Positions 16,698-25,475 of a stretch of DNA of 64,000 bases are shown here, one piece after another. Below the pieces are notes generated by a model. That model was not told the DNA's origin, searched no databases, and worked only from the letters and a program-made list of their open reading frames with translations. The position numbers and the translations under genes are program-made. Every line of letters starts with the position of its first letter. The stretch's first letter is position 1. The DNA lies in NCBI RefSeq assembly GCF_000092645.1, contig NC_014165.1:1860001-1924000 (forward strand). The letters are read 5' to 3'. This DNA is from Thermobispora bispora DSM 43833 (GTDB lineage Bacteria > Actinomycetota > Actinomycetes > Streptosporangiales > Streptosporangiaceae).

Positions 16698-17498
16698 TCA
16701 GACGGAGGCGGCCGGCACCCGGCGCCGCGCCTCGGGCACGATCATCGGCGTCCCGGTCTGCGGGTCGGGGATGACCTCGCAGCGCAGGCCGAAGACCTCC
16801 TCGATGAGCGCCGGGGTGATGATCCGGTTCGGGTCGCCCTCCGCCACGATCCTCCCGGCGCGCATGACGATGAGGTGGGTGGCGTACCGGCACGCCTGGT
16901 TGAGGTCGTGCAGCACGGCCACCAGGGTCCGCCCGGACTCGTGCAGCTCGGCGCACAGGTCGAGGATGTCGAACTGGTGGGCGATGTCGAGGAAGGTGGT
17001 GGGCTCGTCGAGCAGCAGGATCGGGGTCTGCTGGGCGAGCACCATGGCGAGCCACACCCGCTGCCGCTGGCCGCCGGAGAGCTCGTCGACGATCCGGTCG
17101 GCCAGCTCCGTGATGTCGGTGGCGCGCATGGCCTCGGCCACGGCCGCCTCGTCCGCGGGCGACCACTGCCGCATGAGCCGCTGGTGCGGGTAGCGGCCGC
17201 GGGCGACGAGGTCGGCGACCGTGATCCCCTCGGGGACGATGGAGGTCTGCGGGAGCAGGCCGAGCCGCCGCGCCACCTCCTTGGTGGGCATCGTGGTGAT
17301 CACCTTGCCGTCGAGGTGCACGGCCCCGGCGGTGGGCTTGAGCATCCGGGCGAGCGCGCGCAGCAGGGTGGACTTGCCGCAGGCGTTGGGGCCGATGATC
17401 ACGGTGAACGAGCCGTCGGGAATGACCACGTTCAGGTCGGTGGCGACTTGCCGCTCGCCGTACCCGAGCGTGAGGCCGGTTCCGGTCAGGCGCGCCAT
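16698..17498 (-). CDS. iron-siderophore ABC transporter ATP-binding protein
   Basis: A 266-residue FecE/FepC-type ATPase. Walker A is GPNACGKSTLL near residue 37, the signature is LSGGQRQRVWLAM, Walker B is ILLLDEPTTFLD and the H-loop is VLHDLN. It powers import of ferric siderophores through the two permeases encoded upstream. Its start overlaps the permease stop (ATGA), so the three genes are translationally coupled. Expression should follow the IdeR boxes at 19.7 kb. Confidence 0.93.
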   Translation of the reverse strand: MARLTGTGLTLGYGERQVATDLNVVIPDGSFTVIIGPNACGKSTLLRALARMLKPTAGAVHLDGKVITTMPTKEVARRLGLLPQTSIVPEGITVADLVARGRYPHQRLMRQWSPADEAAVAEAMRATDITELADRIVDELSGGQRQRVWLAMVLAQQTPILLLDEPTTFLDIAHQFDILDLCAELHESGRTLVAVLHDLNQACRYATHLIVMRAGRIVAEGDPNRIITPALIEEVFGLRCEVIPDPQTGTPMIVPEARRRVPAASV

Positions 17499-18598
17499 CA
17501 GCGTCGTTCCTTTCGCAGGAGGAAGGTCAGGTAGCAGCCGCCGATCGCGGCCGTCAGCACGCCGACCGGCAGCTGGGTGGGGGCGAGCAGCCGCTGCGCC
17601 AGCACGTCGGCGGCGGTGAGCAGCAGCGCGCCCATGAGCGCGGAGGTCAGCATGGTGATCCCCGGCGACCGGGCGAGGCGCCTGGCGAGCTGCGGGGCGG
17701 CCATGGCGATGAACATCACCGGCCCGGCGGCGGCCGTGGCGATCGCGCACAGCAGCACCCCGATCAGCACCGCGGCCGCGCGGACCACCTCGGCCCGGAC
17801 GCCCGAGGCCACCGCCAGGTCGTCGCCGAGCTCGAGCTGGCGCAGGGGCCGTGCCAGCAGGGCGCAGGCGGGCAGCAGCACGGCCAGCGCCACCGCGACC
17901 GGGACGGCGTGGTCCCAGCCGCGCCCGCTGAGGCTGCCGGTGATCCAGGCGCCCGCGGTGGCGGCGTCGTTGATGTTCGCGCGGGTGAGCAGGTAGTCGT
18001 TCACGGCGAGGAGCAGCGCGTTCACGCCGATCCCGACGAGGATCAGCCGGTACCCGAGGACGCCGCGCCGGTAGGCGAGCAGGTAGACGAGCACCGCGCT
18101 GCCGAGGCAGCCGGCGAGCGCCCCGGCGGCGACCTGCAGCGCCGTGGCGTTGACGATGACGGCGACGATGGCGCCGGTCGCCGCGCCCTGGGTGAAGCCG
18201 ATGAAGTCCGGGCTGCCGAGCGGGTTGCGGGTGAGGTTCTGGAAGATCGCCCCGCTCAGCGCGAACGCGGCGCCGACGAGCAGGCCGGTCACCACCCGGG
18301 GCGCGCGGAGCTTGGTGACGACGAACTCGGCGACCGGGGTGCCGTCCCCGAACAGGGCGGCCAGCACGTCGCCGGGCGGCAGGGTGAACTCGCCGGTCAT
18401 CAGGGCGACGACGGTCACCACCGCCGTGCCGATGAGCAGGGCGAGGCCGGTGGCGGCCGACCGCGGCCGGACCCGGATCGACCACCGGCCGAGCCGGAGC
18501 GCGTGGATCGACGGCACCCTGCCCGGTGACTCGCGGGGCGGGCGCGGTTCCTCGGGTGCCGTGGCGGCGTGGAGCGGAGCCTGGTGCCGCGGGTTCAT
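17498..18598 (-). CDS. iron-siderophore ABC permease (FecCD family), second subunit
   Basis: A 366-residue polytopic membrane protein of the FecCD/BtuC family with about ten hydrophobic segments. Family landmarks are LSGAIFQNLTRNPLGSPDFIG and the cytoplasmic coupling region GDDLAVASGVRAEVVR. The C-terminus ends in GGCYLTFLLRKERR. The N-terminus carries about 45 polar residues before the first helix. It overlaps both neighbours by 4 nt. It pairs with the preceding permease to form the heterodimeric channel. Confidence 0.92.
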   Translation of the reverse strand: MNPRHQAPLHAATAPEEPRPPRESPGRVPSIHALRLGRWSIRVRPRSAATGLALLIGTAVVTVVALMTGEFTLPPGDVLAALFGDGTPVAEFVVTKLRAPRVVTGLLVGAAFALSGAIFQNLTRNPLGSPDFIGFTQGAATGAIVAVIVNATALQVAAGALAGCLGSAVLVYLLAYRRGVLGYRLILVGIGVNALLLAVNDYLLTRANINDAATAGAWITGSLSGRGWDHAVPVAVALAVLLPACALLARPLRQLELGDDLAVASGVRAEVVRAAAVLIGVLLCAIATAAAGPVMFIAMAAPQLARRLARSPGITMLTSALMGALLLTAADVLAQRLLAPTQLPVGVLTAAIGGCYLTFLLRKERR

Positions 18599-19659
18599 AG
18601 CCCGGCCAGCCTCCTCCGCCTGGCGAGGAGGATGAAGACGGGGGCGCCGAGGACCGAGCACATGATGCCGGCCTGCACCTCGCCGGGGGACGCGATGACC
18701 CGCCCGACGATGTCGGCGCCGAGGAGCAGCACGGGGGCGAGCAGGGCGGAGTAGGGGAGCACCCACTTCAGGTCGGGGCCGACCAGCGTGCGCACCGCGT
18801 GCGGTACGGCGAGGCCGACGAACCACAGGGGCCCGGCCGCCGCGGTGGCCGAGCCGCACAGGAGGGTCACCGCCATGCCGGTGACCATACGGGTGCGGCC
18901 CACCGCGAGCCCGAGCGCCCGCCCGGTCTCGTCGCCGAGGGCGAGCAGGTTGAGCGGCCGCGCGAGCAGCAGCCCGATGACCATCCCGGCCGCGATGAAG
19001 GGGAGGAGCCGCACGAGGACGTCCGGGGTCTGGGCGGCGAGGGAGCCGGTCATCCAGAACCGCATGCGGTCGAACGTCCGCGCGTCCATCCGGAGGATCA
19101 GCGAGGTGGCGGCGATGAACACCATGCCGAGGGCGACCCCGGCCAGGGCGAGCCGGGTGGGGCTGGCCCCGGCGCGGCCCGCCGAGCCGAGCGAGTAGAC
19201 GAGCGCCGAGGCGACCGCGGCGCCGCCGAAGGCGAACCACACGTACCCGACCGGATCGGTGATCCCGAGCAGGCTGATCGCGGCGGCCACCCCGAAGGCG
19301 GCGCCTTGGTTGACCCCGAGGAGGCCGGGGTCGGCGAGCGGGTTGCGGGTCAGGCTCTGCATCAGCGCCCCGGCGAGGCCGAGGGCGGCCCCGACCGCGA
19401 TGCCGAGCACGGTCCGCGGCACCCGGAGCTCGCGGATGACCGTGTGGTCACCGGAGCCGTCCGGGGCGGTGAGGGCTTCGATCACGGTGGGCAGCGGCAC
19501 CTGCCGGGCGCCGAAGGCCAGGCTGAGCGCGGATATGAGCACCAGGGCGCCCGCCACGGCGATCAGCCCTGTGATCAGGGCCGTGGTGCGCCGGGAGCGC
19601 CCCGCTCGCCCGCCGGGGGGCGCGGCGGGCGCCGTGGTGGCGCCCGGTAGATTTGCCAT
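18595..19659 (-). CDS. iron-siderophore ABC permease (FecCD family), first subunit
   Basis: A 354-residue FecCD permease with motifs GLAGALMQSLTRNPLADPGLLG, ALGDETGRALGLAVGRTRM and a final GAPVFILLARRRRLAGL. The ATG at 19659 has GGGGAG 6 nt upstream; the ATG at 19665 lies immediately after it and is less likely. It is the first gene of the minus-strand iron operon, divergent from the binding-protein gene across two iron boxes. Confidence 0.92.
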   Translation of the reverse strand: MANLPGATTAPAAPPGGRAGRSRRTTALITGLIAVAGALVLISALSLAFGARQVPLPTVIEALTAPDGSGDHTVIRELRVPRTVLGIAVGAALGLAGALMQSLTRNPLADPGLLGVNQGAAFGVAAAISLLGITDPVGYVWFAFGGAAVASALVYSLGSAGRAGASPTRLALAGVALGMVFIAATSLILRMDARTFDRMRFWMTGSLAAQTPDVLVRLLPFIAAGMVIGLLLARPLNLLALGDETGRALGLAVGRTRMVTGMAVTLLCGSATAAAGPLWFVGLAVPHAVRTLVGPDLKWVLPYSALLAPVLLLGADIVGRVIASPGEVQAGIMCSVLGAPVFILLARRRRLAGL

Positions 19660-19678
19660 CCCCATCTCCCCGCAAAAC

Positions 19679-19697
19679 TTCGGTAAGGCTAACCTAA
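19679..19697. promoter_or_regulatory. IdeR/DmdR-type iron box 1
   Basis: TTCGGTAAGGCTAACCTAA differs from the actinobacterial iron-box consensus TTAGGTTAGGCTAACCTAA at only two positions. It lies 20 nt from the permease start and so should repress the minus-strand operon under iron sufficiency. Confidence 0.85.
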
Positions 19698-19708
19698 AGT
19701 CCAGCCAG

Positions 19709-19727
19709 TTAGGCAAGCCTAACCTTA
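19709..19727. promoter_or_regulatory. IdeR/DmdR-type iron box 2
   Basis: TTAGGCAAGCCTAACCTTA is a second 19-bp iron box with four departures from consensus. It lies about 20 nt before the binding-protein start and 30 bp (centre to centre) from box 1, giving coordinate control of both divergent transcripts. Confidence 0.8.
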
Positions 19728-19747
19728 AGGGATCACAAGGAGACAAC

Positions 19748-20764
19748 ATGCCCGTGTCGCGCAGGGCTCTGTTCGCACTTGTCGGCGGGCTCGCCACAGT
19801 GCTATCCCTCACGGCCTGCGGGGGCGGTGGGGAGACCGCCTCGGCGCCGGCCGCCTCGGCCTCGTCGAGCGCCTCCTCCGGCCCGTGGAAGTTCACCGAT
19901 GACCGGGGCAAGACGATCGAGCTGCCCTCGACCCCCACCCGGGTCGTCGCCCAGGTCGGCTCGGCCGCCGCGCTCTGGGACTTCGGCATCCGGCCGGTGG
20001 GCGTCTTCGGCCCGCACAAGCTCCCCGACGGCAGCAAGGACCCGCAGGTCGGCAACGTCGACATCACCCAGGTGACCGGCCTCGGCAACGTCTGGGACGA
20101 GTTCAACGTCGAGCAGTACATCTCGCTCAAGCCGGACCTGCTCGTGAGCGGCATGTACGAGGAGGGCGTCCTCTGGTACGTGCCGGAGAAGTCCAAGGAC
20201 GCGATCGAGCAGGTCGCGCCGACCGTCGGCATCATGCTGACCGGCAAGAGCGCCACCCAGGTGATCGAGAGGTACGCGGAGCTCGCCCAGTCGCTGGGCG
20301 CCGACCTCAACGCGCCCGAGGTGACCCAGGCCAAGGCCCGGTTCGAGGCGGCGACCGAGGAGCTCAAGAAGATCGGCGCCACCGGGCTGAAGGTGCTGAT
20401 GATGTCCGGCGGCCCCGACACCATGTGGGTGGTCAACCCGCCCATGTACCCGGACATCCTCCACCTGACCCAGAACGGCCTGCAGGTGATCACGCCCGAC
20501 AAGATCGACGAGGGCGGCTTCTGGGAGAGCCTGAGCTGGGAGAACGCCGACAAGTACGAGGCGGACGTCATCCTCTACGACGCCCGGACCCAGGCGCTCA
20601 CCCTGGAGGACATGAAGAAGAAGCCCACCTTCGCCAAGCTCCCGGCGGTCCAGGCCGGCCAGGTGTACCCGTGGCGCGCCGAGACGCCGTTCAGCTACCA
20701 GGGCTACGCCGACTTCCTCGAGGAGCTCGTCAACAACCTCAAGCAGGCCAAGAAGCTCACCTGA
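19748..20764 (+). CDS. siderophore-binding lipoprotein
   Basis: A 338-residue periplasmic-binding-protein-like protein of the FecB/FhuD class. The signal peptide MPVSRRALFALVGGLATVLS is followed by the lipobox LTAC and a low-complexity Gly/Ala/Ser linker, so it is membrane anchored outside the cell. The mature part starts FTDDRGKTIELPSTPTRVV, typical of the family. AAGGAGA precedes the ATG at 5 nt. It delivers ferric siderophore to the two permeases encoded divergently. A strong stem-loop follows the gene. Confidence 0.92.
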   Translation: MPVSRRALFALVGGLATVLSLTACGGGGETASAPAASASSSASSGPWKFTDDRGKTIELPSTPTRVVAQVGSAAALWDFGIRPVGVFGPHKLPDGSKDPQVGNVDITQVTGLGNVWDEFNVEQYISLKPDLLVSGMYEEGVLWYVPEKSKDAIEQVAPTVGIMLTGKSATQVIERYAELAQSLGADLNAPEVTQAKARFEAATEELKKIGATGLKVLMMSGGPDTMWVVNPPMYPDILHLTQNGLQVITPDKIDEGGFWESLSWENADKYEADVILYDARTQALTLEDMKKKPTFAKLPAVQAGQVYPWRAETPFSYQGYADFLEELVNNLKQAKKLT

Positions 20765-20906
20765 CGGCCTCGGAGCGGTTCACGCGCTTCCGTCCAGGCG
20801 TTCCCGGGCGTGGCGGATCCGGGCAGGGGAGTGCCCCGCGGGGCGGTGAGGCCTCCCGCCGCGGGGCTGCCCGGATCCCCGGGCCGTGATCGGCTACCGG
20901 GGCGGC

Positions 20907-20941
20907 CCGCCGCCCGCCGTCCGGCGGTGGGCGGGCGGCGG
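20907..20941 (+). terminator. stem-loop after the binding-protein gene
   Basis: A perfect 12-bp stem, CCGCCGCCCGCC / GGCGGGCGGCGG, with an 11-nt loop, about 140 nt past the stop. Confidence 0.65.
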
Positions 20942-20982
20942 TGACCAGAGGGGCCGAGGGGACGAGAGCGCCACGCCCGCGC

Positions 20983-21074
20983 GAACTTTTTACCTTTAAG
21001 TCCTGTATATGGCTCAAAGGGAACTTAATGACCTGACACGCTGTATGTCGTGTACAAGGTAAAAGTTCCCCTTG
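20983..21074 (+). promoter_or_regulatory. AT-rich leader with competing inverted repeats
   Basis: A low-GC island between very GC-rich flanks. Arm AAGGTAAAAGTTC (21056-21068) can pair with GAACTTTTTACCTT (20983-20996). The overlapping arm AAGTTCCCCTTG (21063-21074) can instead pair with CAAAGGGAACTT (21015-21026). A small hairpin ACACG / CGTGT (21036-21040 and 21049-21053) encloses the GTG start at 21050. TATAT around 21006-21010 may be the -10. If the transcript begins near 21016 only the second and third structures form in RNA; the first would then act in DNA. No known riboswitch class is recognised. Confidence 0.45.
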
Positions 21075-21973
21075 TTCTTAGTGTCGGATTGACCGCGCTG
21101 CTCACCGGGGTCGCCGCCCCGGCGCAGGCCCGGCAGCCGGCCGCGGGCACGGCGGTGGCCGTGGCGGCCGCGCCCGGGCACGCCGTCGCCGGCACGGCCG
21201 CGCACAGCGTCCCCGAGGTCTACGCGCGGGCCGCGTACCTGCTCGACGCGGCCACCGGCGAGGAGCTGTACGGCAAGGCGGGGACCGAGCGCATGCCGGT
21301 GGCGAGCCTCACCAAGGTGATGACCGCCTACCTCGTGCTCCGGCAGGCGAAGCTCACCGACACCGTCGTGATCGACCCGGCCGACGTGCGGTACGCGAAC
21401 GCCGGCGGCGGCACCACCGCGGGCCTGCGCGCAGGGGACCGGCTCACCGTCGAGGACCTGCTGTACGCGCTCATGCTCCCCTCGGGCGCCGACGCCGCCC
21501 ACGCCCTCGCCCGCGTCTACGGCCCGGGGGTCGAGGCGTTCACCAAGCGGATGAACGACACCGCCCGGGAGCTCGGGCTCACCGACACCACCTACCTGAA
21601 CGCCGACGGCCTGCCCACCCCCGAGGGCCAGAACACGTCCACCGCCCGGGACCAGGCCCGGCTCGCCGAGATCGCCCTGCGCGACCCACGGCTGAAGAAG
21701 ATCACCTCGACCCAGGTCCACACGGTCGCCCGCACCGCGGACCACGCCGCGTACACCTGGCGGAACACCAACCGCCTGCTCGGCGCGCCCGGCGTCATCG
21801 GCGTCAAGACCGGCTTCACCCTGGCGGCGGGCTTCTGCCTCGCGTTCGCCGCCGAACGGGACGGCCGGCTGGTGGTCGGCGTAATCCTCGGCGAGACCGT
21901 CTCCGCCCGGCGGTACACCACCGCCCGCGCGCTGCTCGACTGGGCCGCCGAACGGGCCCCGGCCGCCCGGTGA
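21050..21973 (+). CDS. D-alanyl-D-alanine carboxypeptidase (PBP5/DacA-type)
   Basis: A 307-residue S11 serine peptidase. An N-terminal signal peptide (YKVKVPLVLSVGLTALLTGVAAPAQA) is followed by a catalytic domain with SxxK in ASLTKVMTAY, the second motif in LPSGADAAHA (SGA where PBP5 has SGN) and KTG in GVKTGFTLAAG. It trims the terminal D-Ala of peptidoglycan stem peptides outside the cell. There is no C-terminal anchor and the protein ends just after the catalytic domain, so it is probably secreted. The GTG at 21050 gives a perfect signal peptide but has no Shine-Dalgarno sequence and lies in a hairpin. Confidence 0.9.
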   Translation: MYKVKVPLVLSVGLTALLTGVAAPAQARQPAAGTAVAVAAAPGHAVAGTAAHSVPEVYARAAYLLDAATGEELYGKAGTERMPVASLTKVMTAYLVLRQAKLTDTVVIDPADVRYANAGGGTTAGLRAGDRLTVEDLLYALMLPSGADAAHALARVYGPGVEAFTKRMNDTARELGLTDTTYLNADGLPTPEGQNTSTARDQARLAEIALRDPRLKKITSTQVHTVARTADHAAYTWRNTNRLLGAPGVIGVKTGFTLAAGFCLAFAAERDGRLVVGVILGETVSARRYTTARALLDWAAERAPAAR

Positions 21974-22029
21974 GCCCACGCGCGTCCTCCTCATCCACCC
22001 CGCCACGGAGTCACCCGGCCATGGGCCAA

Positions 22030-22047
22030 CCCGGGCCGGCGCCCGGG
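22030..22047. terminator. short stem-loop between convergent genes
   Basis: CCCGGGC / GCCCGGG, 7 bp with a CGGC loop, between the carboxypeptidase and the minus-strand phosphatase. It is short, but all pairs are G-C. Confidence 0.45.
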
Positions 22048-22074
22048 CCGCGACTCACCCGGGGAGGCGGCCGG

Positions 22075-23313
22075 TCAGAGGGCGAGCTCCCGCTGACGCT
22101 GGGTGCGCCACTCGACGAGCAGCACCGTGGCGTCGTCCTGGAGGATGCCGTGCTGGTGCCGGAGCACGGACTGGATCAGCCGGCGCACGGTCTCCGGGGC
22201 GGACAGGCCGTCCCGCTCCTGCCGCAGGATGAAGTCGATGAACCGCTCCAGGCCGAACCGCTCCCCGTCCGGTCCCTCGGCCTCCACGATGCCATCGGTG
22301 TAGAACAGGAGCCGGTCACCGGGCTCGAGCTGGTAGGTGGACAGGCCGGTGGTCAAACCCATCCGGAACCCCATCGGGGGCGACGGCGCCGCGGAGAGGG
22401 TCGCGACCTTCTTGCCCTGGCGCAGCACCAGCGGCGGGCAGTGGCCCCGGTTGATCCAGGTGAGCTCGCCCGTGGCGGTGTCGAGGGTGGCGAGGATGCC
22501 GGTGGCGTACCGGCTGCCGCCGAACTGATCGCCGATGGCCGCGTCGATGGCCTCGCTCGCGGCGAGGAGATCCACCCGCCCGCGCCGGGTGTTGCGGTAG
22601 GAGCCGATCGCGATGGACGCGATGAGCCCGGCCGCGGTGTCGTGCCCCATCGCGTCGAAGATCGACAGATGCACCGTCTCCCGCTCGATGGCGTAGTCGT
22701 AGGCGTCCCCGCCCACCTCGTACGCCGGCTCGAGCGCGGCGCTGATCACCACGCGCTCGTCGGCGAACGTCCCCGCGGGCATGAGGTTCCACAGCACCTC
22801 GGCGGAGAGGGTCATCGGGCGGCTGCGCACCAGGCGGGCGTAGGTGTCGCTGTGGTCCCGCTTGACCATCACCAGCATGGCCACCAGATCGGCGAGCCGG
22901 GCCGCCCACCAGCGGCGGGTCTCGTCGTCCTCCGGGGCGCCCATGCCGAGCACGCCGATCCGCTCGGTGCCGTTGAGCAGGGGCACCCACAGCCAGAGCC
23001 GGCCGTCGCCGGCCACCGGCTCATCGGCCTCGGCACGCGCCGCGTGCCTGGCCGGGACGATGGCGACGTCCCGGTAGGCGCGGCCGGCCATGGTGGTGTC
23101 GATGCGCAGGGAGGTCAGCGGCGCACCGGCCGCGTCGACCTGGCCCGGCAGCGGCACGAGGAACTCCTGCTGCAGATCGCTCACGTACAGCACGGCGTGC
23201 GTGAACCCGGCGGAGGCCGCGTGCCGGGCGACGAGGCCGGGCAGGTCCTCCATCGTGGCCAGGTGGCTGGCCTGCAGCAGCGCACCGAGCATCGGTCCGT
23301 ACTCGCCGGGCAC
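22075..23313 (-). CDS. GAF-containing PPM phosphatase (SpoIIE/RsbU type)
   Basis: About 412 residues: an N-terminal GAF-like sensor (about 10-170), a linker and a C-terminal SpoIIE-type serine phosphatase. Metal-binding motifs are FDAMGHDTAAGL, TWINRGHCPPL and LLFYTDGIVEAEG. These enzymes dephosphorylate anti-sigma-factor antagonists, controlling stress sigma factors. GTG at 23313 has AGGGGG 4 nt upstream and is preferred over the ATG-like extension at 23337. No anti-sigma or antagonist gene is adjacent, so the partner is elsewhere. Confidence 0.87.
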   Translation of the reverse strand: MPGEYGPMLGALLQASHLATMEDLPGLVARHAASAGFTHAVLYVSDLQQEFLVPLPGQVDAAGAPLTSLRIDTTMAGRAYRDVAIVPARHAARAEADEPVAGDGRLWLWVPLLNGTERIGVLGMGAPEDDETRRWWAARLADLVAMLVMVKRDHSDTYARLVRSRPMTLSAEVLWNLMPAGTFADERVVISAALEPAYEVGGDAYDYAIERETVHLSIFDAMGHDTAAGLIASIAIGSYRNTRRGRVDLLAASEAIDAAIGDQFGGSRYATGILATLDTATGELTWINRGHCPPLVLRQGKKVATLSAAPSPPMGFRMGLTTGLSTYQLEPGDRLLFYTDGIVEAEGPDGERFGLERFIDFILRQERDGLSAPETVRRLIQSVLRHQHGILQDDATVLLVEWRTQRQRELAL

Positions 23314-23591
23314 GTGACCCCCTCTCACCGCGCTCAAGCGCCTTCCTACCCCCGGTCGCCGCGGTCAGCCGGTACCGGGCCGTCGTCCCGGCCGGGCGGA
23401 GCGGAGCCGGCCGGGCACCCGGCGGATTCGCCGGGCTTCCCCCGGTCCACCGGGCGTGGCCGGGCCGTACCCTCCCCGCTCCCGCGGGGCGCCGGCCGGA
23501 GCCGAGGCCGGGGCGGCGCCGGGGCTCAGGCCGTGTGCACCGGCGTCGCCGGCGCCCCTCGGGCAGGCCCACCGCCCGGGGTGAGGTCGGG

Positions 23592-25292
23592 TCAGGGCCG
23601 GGGCGTGGGCACCGCGGTGGGGCCTACCGCGTACCGCTTGCCGATGGGGTGGGCGCGCTGGATGAGCGCGGTCAGCTCGGCGGTGCGCTCGTCGGTCCAG
23701 CCCTCCGGGGCGGCGATCCGCGCCCAGGCGGCGACCACCTCGCCGTCGTAGTTGTGCCCGTGGCCGGGCGGGACGTCGAGGGCGAACGCGAGGTCGGCCG
23801 TGATCTGGGAGAAGGTCACGATCGGGTACCAGCGGATGTGCGGGAGCACGTCGGCCCCGCGCGGCTCGCTCAGCCAGTCGGGCTTCTCGAAGAGGAGCCG
23901 CGGCGACCACCACACGATCGGGTCCGAGGGGTGCTGCAGGTAGACCACCCTGGGCGGATCCCACGGAGCGGACGGCTCGGCGAGGTCGGCCGGGCGGTTG
24001 GCGAACCGCACGGTCTCGCCCTTCCGGTAGATGGGGAGCACCTCCGTGCTGCCGGGGTCGCGGCCGTGCACGAAGCGCCGCCGCAGCACGCTGCTGTCCG
24101 GCGGCCCGACGAAGAGCGCCCCGTCGGTGCGATCCCGCAGGTCCTGATCGCCGGTGAACGCGGACTCGGCGCCGAACGCCCCCAGGCTCTCCCCGAAGAC
24201 CAGCAGCTTGGGCCGGTGCTCGCGGGGGAGCCGCGACCACCGCTCGTACACCTGCTGGAACAGCTCCCGCCCGGCCGCCTGGGCGCGATCCCGGTCCACC
24301 AGGAACGACAGCCAGCTCGGCAGGTACGAGTACTGCATCGCGACCAGCGCGGTGTCCCCGTTGTACATGAACTCCAGCGCGGCGGCCGCCTGCGGATCCA
24401 CCCACCCGGTCCCCGTGGTCGTGATCACGCAGAGGACCTTGCGCGAGAACGCGCCGGTGCGCTCCAGCTCGCGCACGGCGAGAGCGGCCCGCTCCCGGAG
24501 CGTGGCGGCCGAGTCGAGCCCCACGTAGACGCGGATCGGCTCCACCGGGGTGCGCCCGTTGAACCGCCGCAGCTCCTCCAGGCCGGGCGCGCCCGCGACG
24601 AAGTCGCGGCCCTGCCGGCCGAGCGACTCCCAGGACACCAGGGAGGACGGGCCGCCGGAGAGCGCGGCCGAGCGCGGCGGGGTCGTCCCCGGGGTCGTCT
24701 CCTGGTTGATCGCGGCGAAGCTGGTGTCGGCCGCGTCGAGCAGGGACTCGGCGAGGACGCCCTCGGCCAGGGAGAAGACCAGGACGGCGACGCAGAGCGC
24801 CGCGGCGATCTCGGCGACCAGGGCCGGCACCCAGCGGACGAGCAGCCCGCTCAGCGCCCGGGCCGCGATCCGCAGGACCCGGGCGGTGAGCAGGAAGACG
24901 AGGAACACGGCGGCGGCCACCACGGGAACCCCGAGGTAGCCGAGGCGCTCCGGCGGGGCGAGGTCCATGAGCGCGTAGATGTGGCGCTGGTCGCGGGCGC
25001 CGGCGATGAGCGACGCGGTGCACATCCCCGCCACCAGCGCCGTGATCACCCACCGGATGGCGCGCCGCCGCTCCGGTCGCGGCCGCCAGGCGATGCTCCG
25101 CCGGAGCGCGGTGCCGAGGATCACCCCGGTGAGGTACCCGGCGGCGGTGACCACCCCGGCGATGATCCCCTGGATGAGCCACGATCGCGGGAGCAGCGAC
25201 GGGGTGAGCGACAGGCAGAAGAAGACCGCGGCGACGATGCTCCCCGGCGCGTCCAGTCGCAGGGCGATCCGCCCCCGCTCCCGTTCCGGCAT
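23592..25292 (-). CDS. membrane alpha/beta-hydrolase family protein
   Basis: A 566-residue protein: four or more N-terminal membrane helices (about residues 12-180) followed by an alpha/beta-hydrolase domain. The nucleophile elbow is VFGESLGAFGAE, and HGRDPGS with the late GHNYDGEVVAAW segment fits the two-part family seen in actinobacteria (an N-terminal membrane domain plus the hydrolase domain). Substrate unknown; a lipid or ester at the membrane is likely. The ATG at 25292 follows GGGGGAA. It is separated from the flavin reductase upstream by 183 nt. Confidence 0.8.
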   Translation of the reverse strand: MPERERGRIALRLDAPGSIVAAVFFCLSLTPSLLPRSWLIQGIIAGVVTAAGYLTGVILGTALRRSIAWRPRPERRRAIRWVITALVAGMCTASLIAGARDQRHIYALMDLAPPERLGYLGVPVVAAAVFLVFLLTARVLRIAARALSGLLVRWVPALVAEIAAALCVAVLVFSLAEGVLAESLLDAADTSFAAINQETTPGTTPPRSAALSGGPSSLVSWESLGRQGRDFVAGAPGLEELRRFNGRTPVEPIRVYVGLDSAATLRERAALAVRELERTGAFSRKVLCVITTTGTGWVDPQAAAALEFMYNGDTALVAMQYSYLPSWLSFLVDRDRAQAAGRELFQQVYERWSRLPREHRPKLLVFGESLGAFGAESAFTGDQDLRDRTDGALFVGPPDSSVLRRRFVHGRDPGSTEVLPIYRKGETVRFANRPADLAEPSAPWDPPRVVYLQHPSDPIVWWSPRLLFEKPDWLSEPRGADVLPHIRWYPIVTFSQITADLAFALDVPPGHGHNYDGEVVAAWARIAAPEGWTDERTAELTALIQRAHPIGKRYAVGPTAVPTPRP

Positions 25293-25475
25293 GCGCGTTC
25301 CCCCGAAGTCCCCCTCTGATCGGACTGTCCTTGACCGCCGTCTCCGCGGAACCGGTCCCGGCCGGCGCGCGAGCGGGTCGCCCCGGTGGGCGAGGGACGT
25401 CCCGGAAGGCCGCTCGCCGGCGGTGCCGCGCCCGCGACGCCGCTCCCCGGCCGGCCGTACGGCACGGCCTGGGCG

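Noticed and set aside
7027-25465. Repeated GGCCGTACGGCC-like palindromes in gaps (near 7030, 15635, 25455)
   Set aside because: CGTACG is frequent throughout this GC-rich window, including inside genes, so no specific function is supported.
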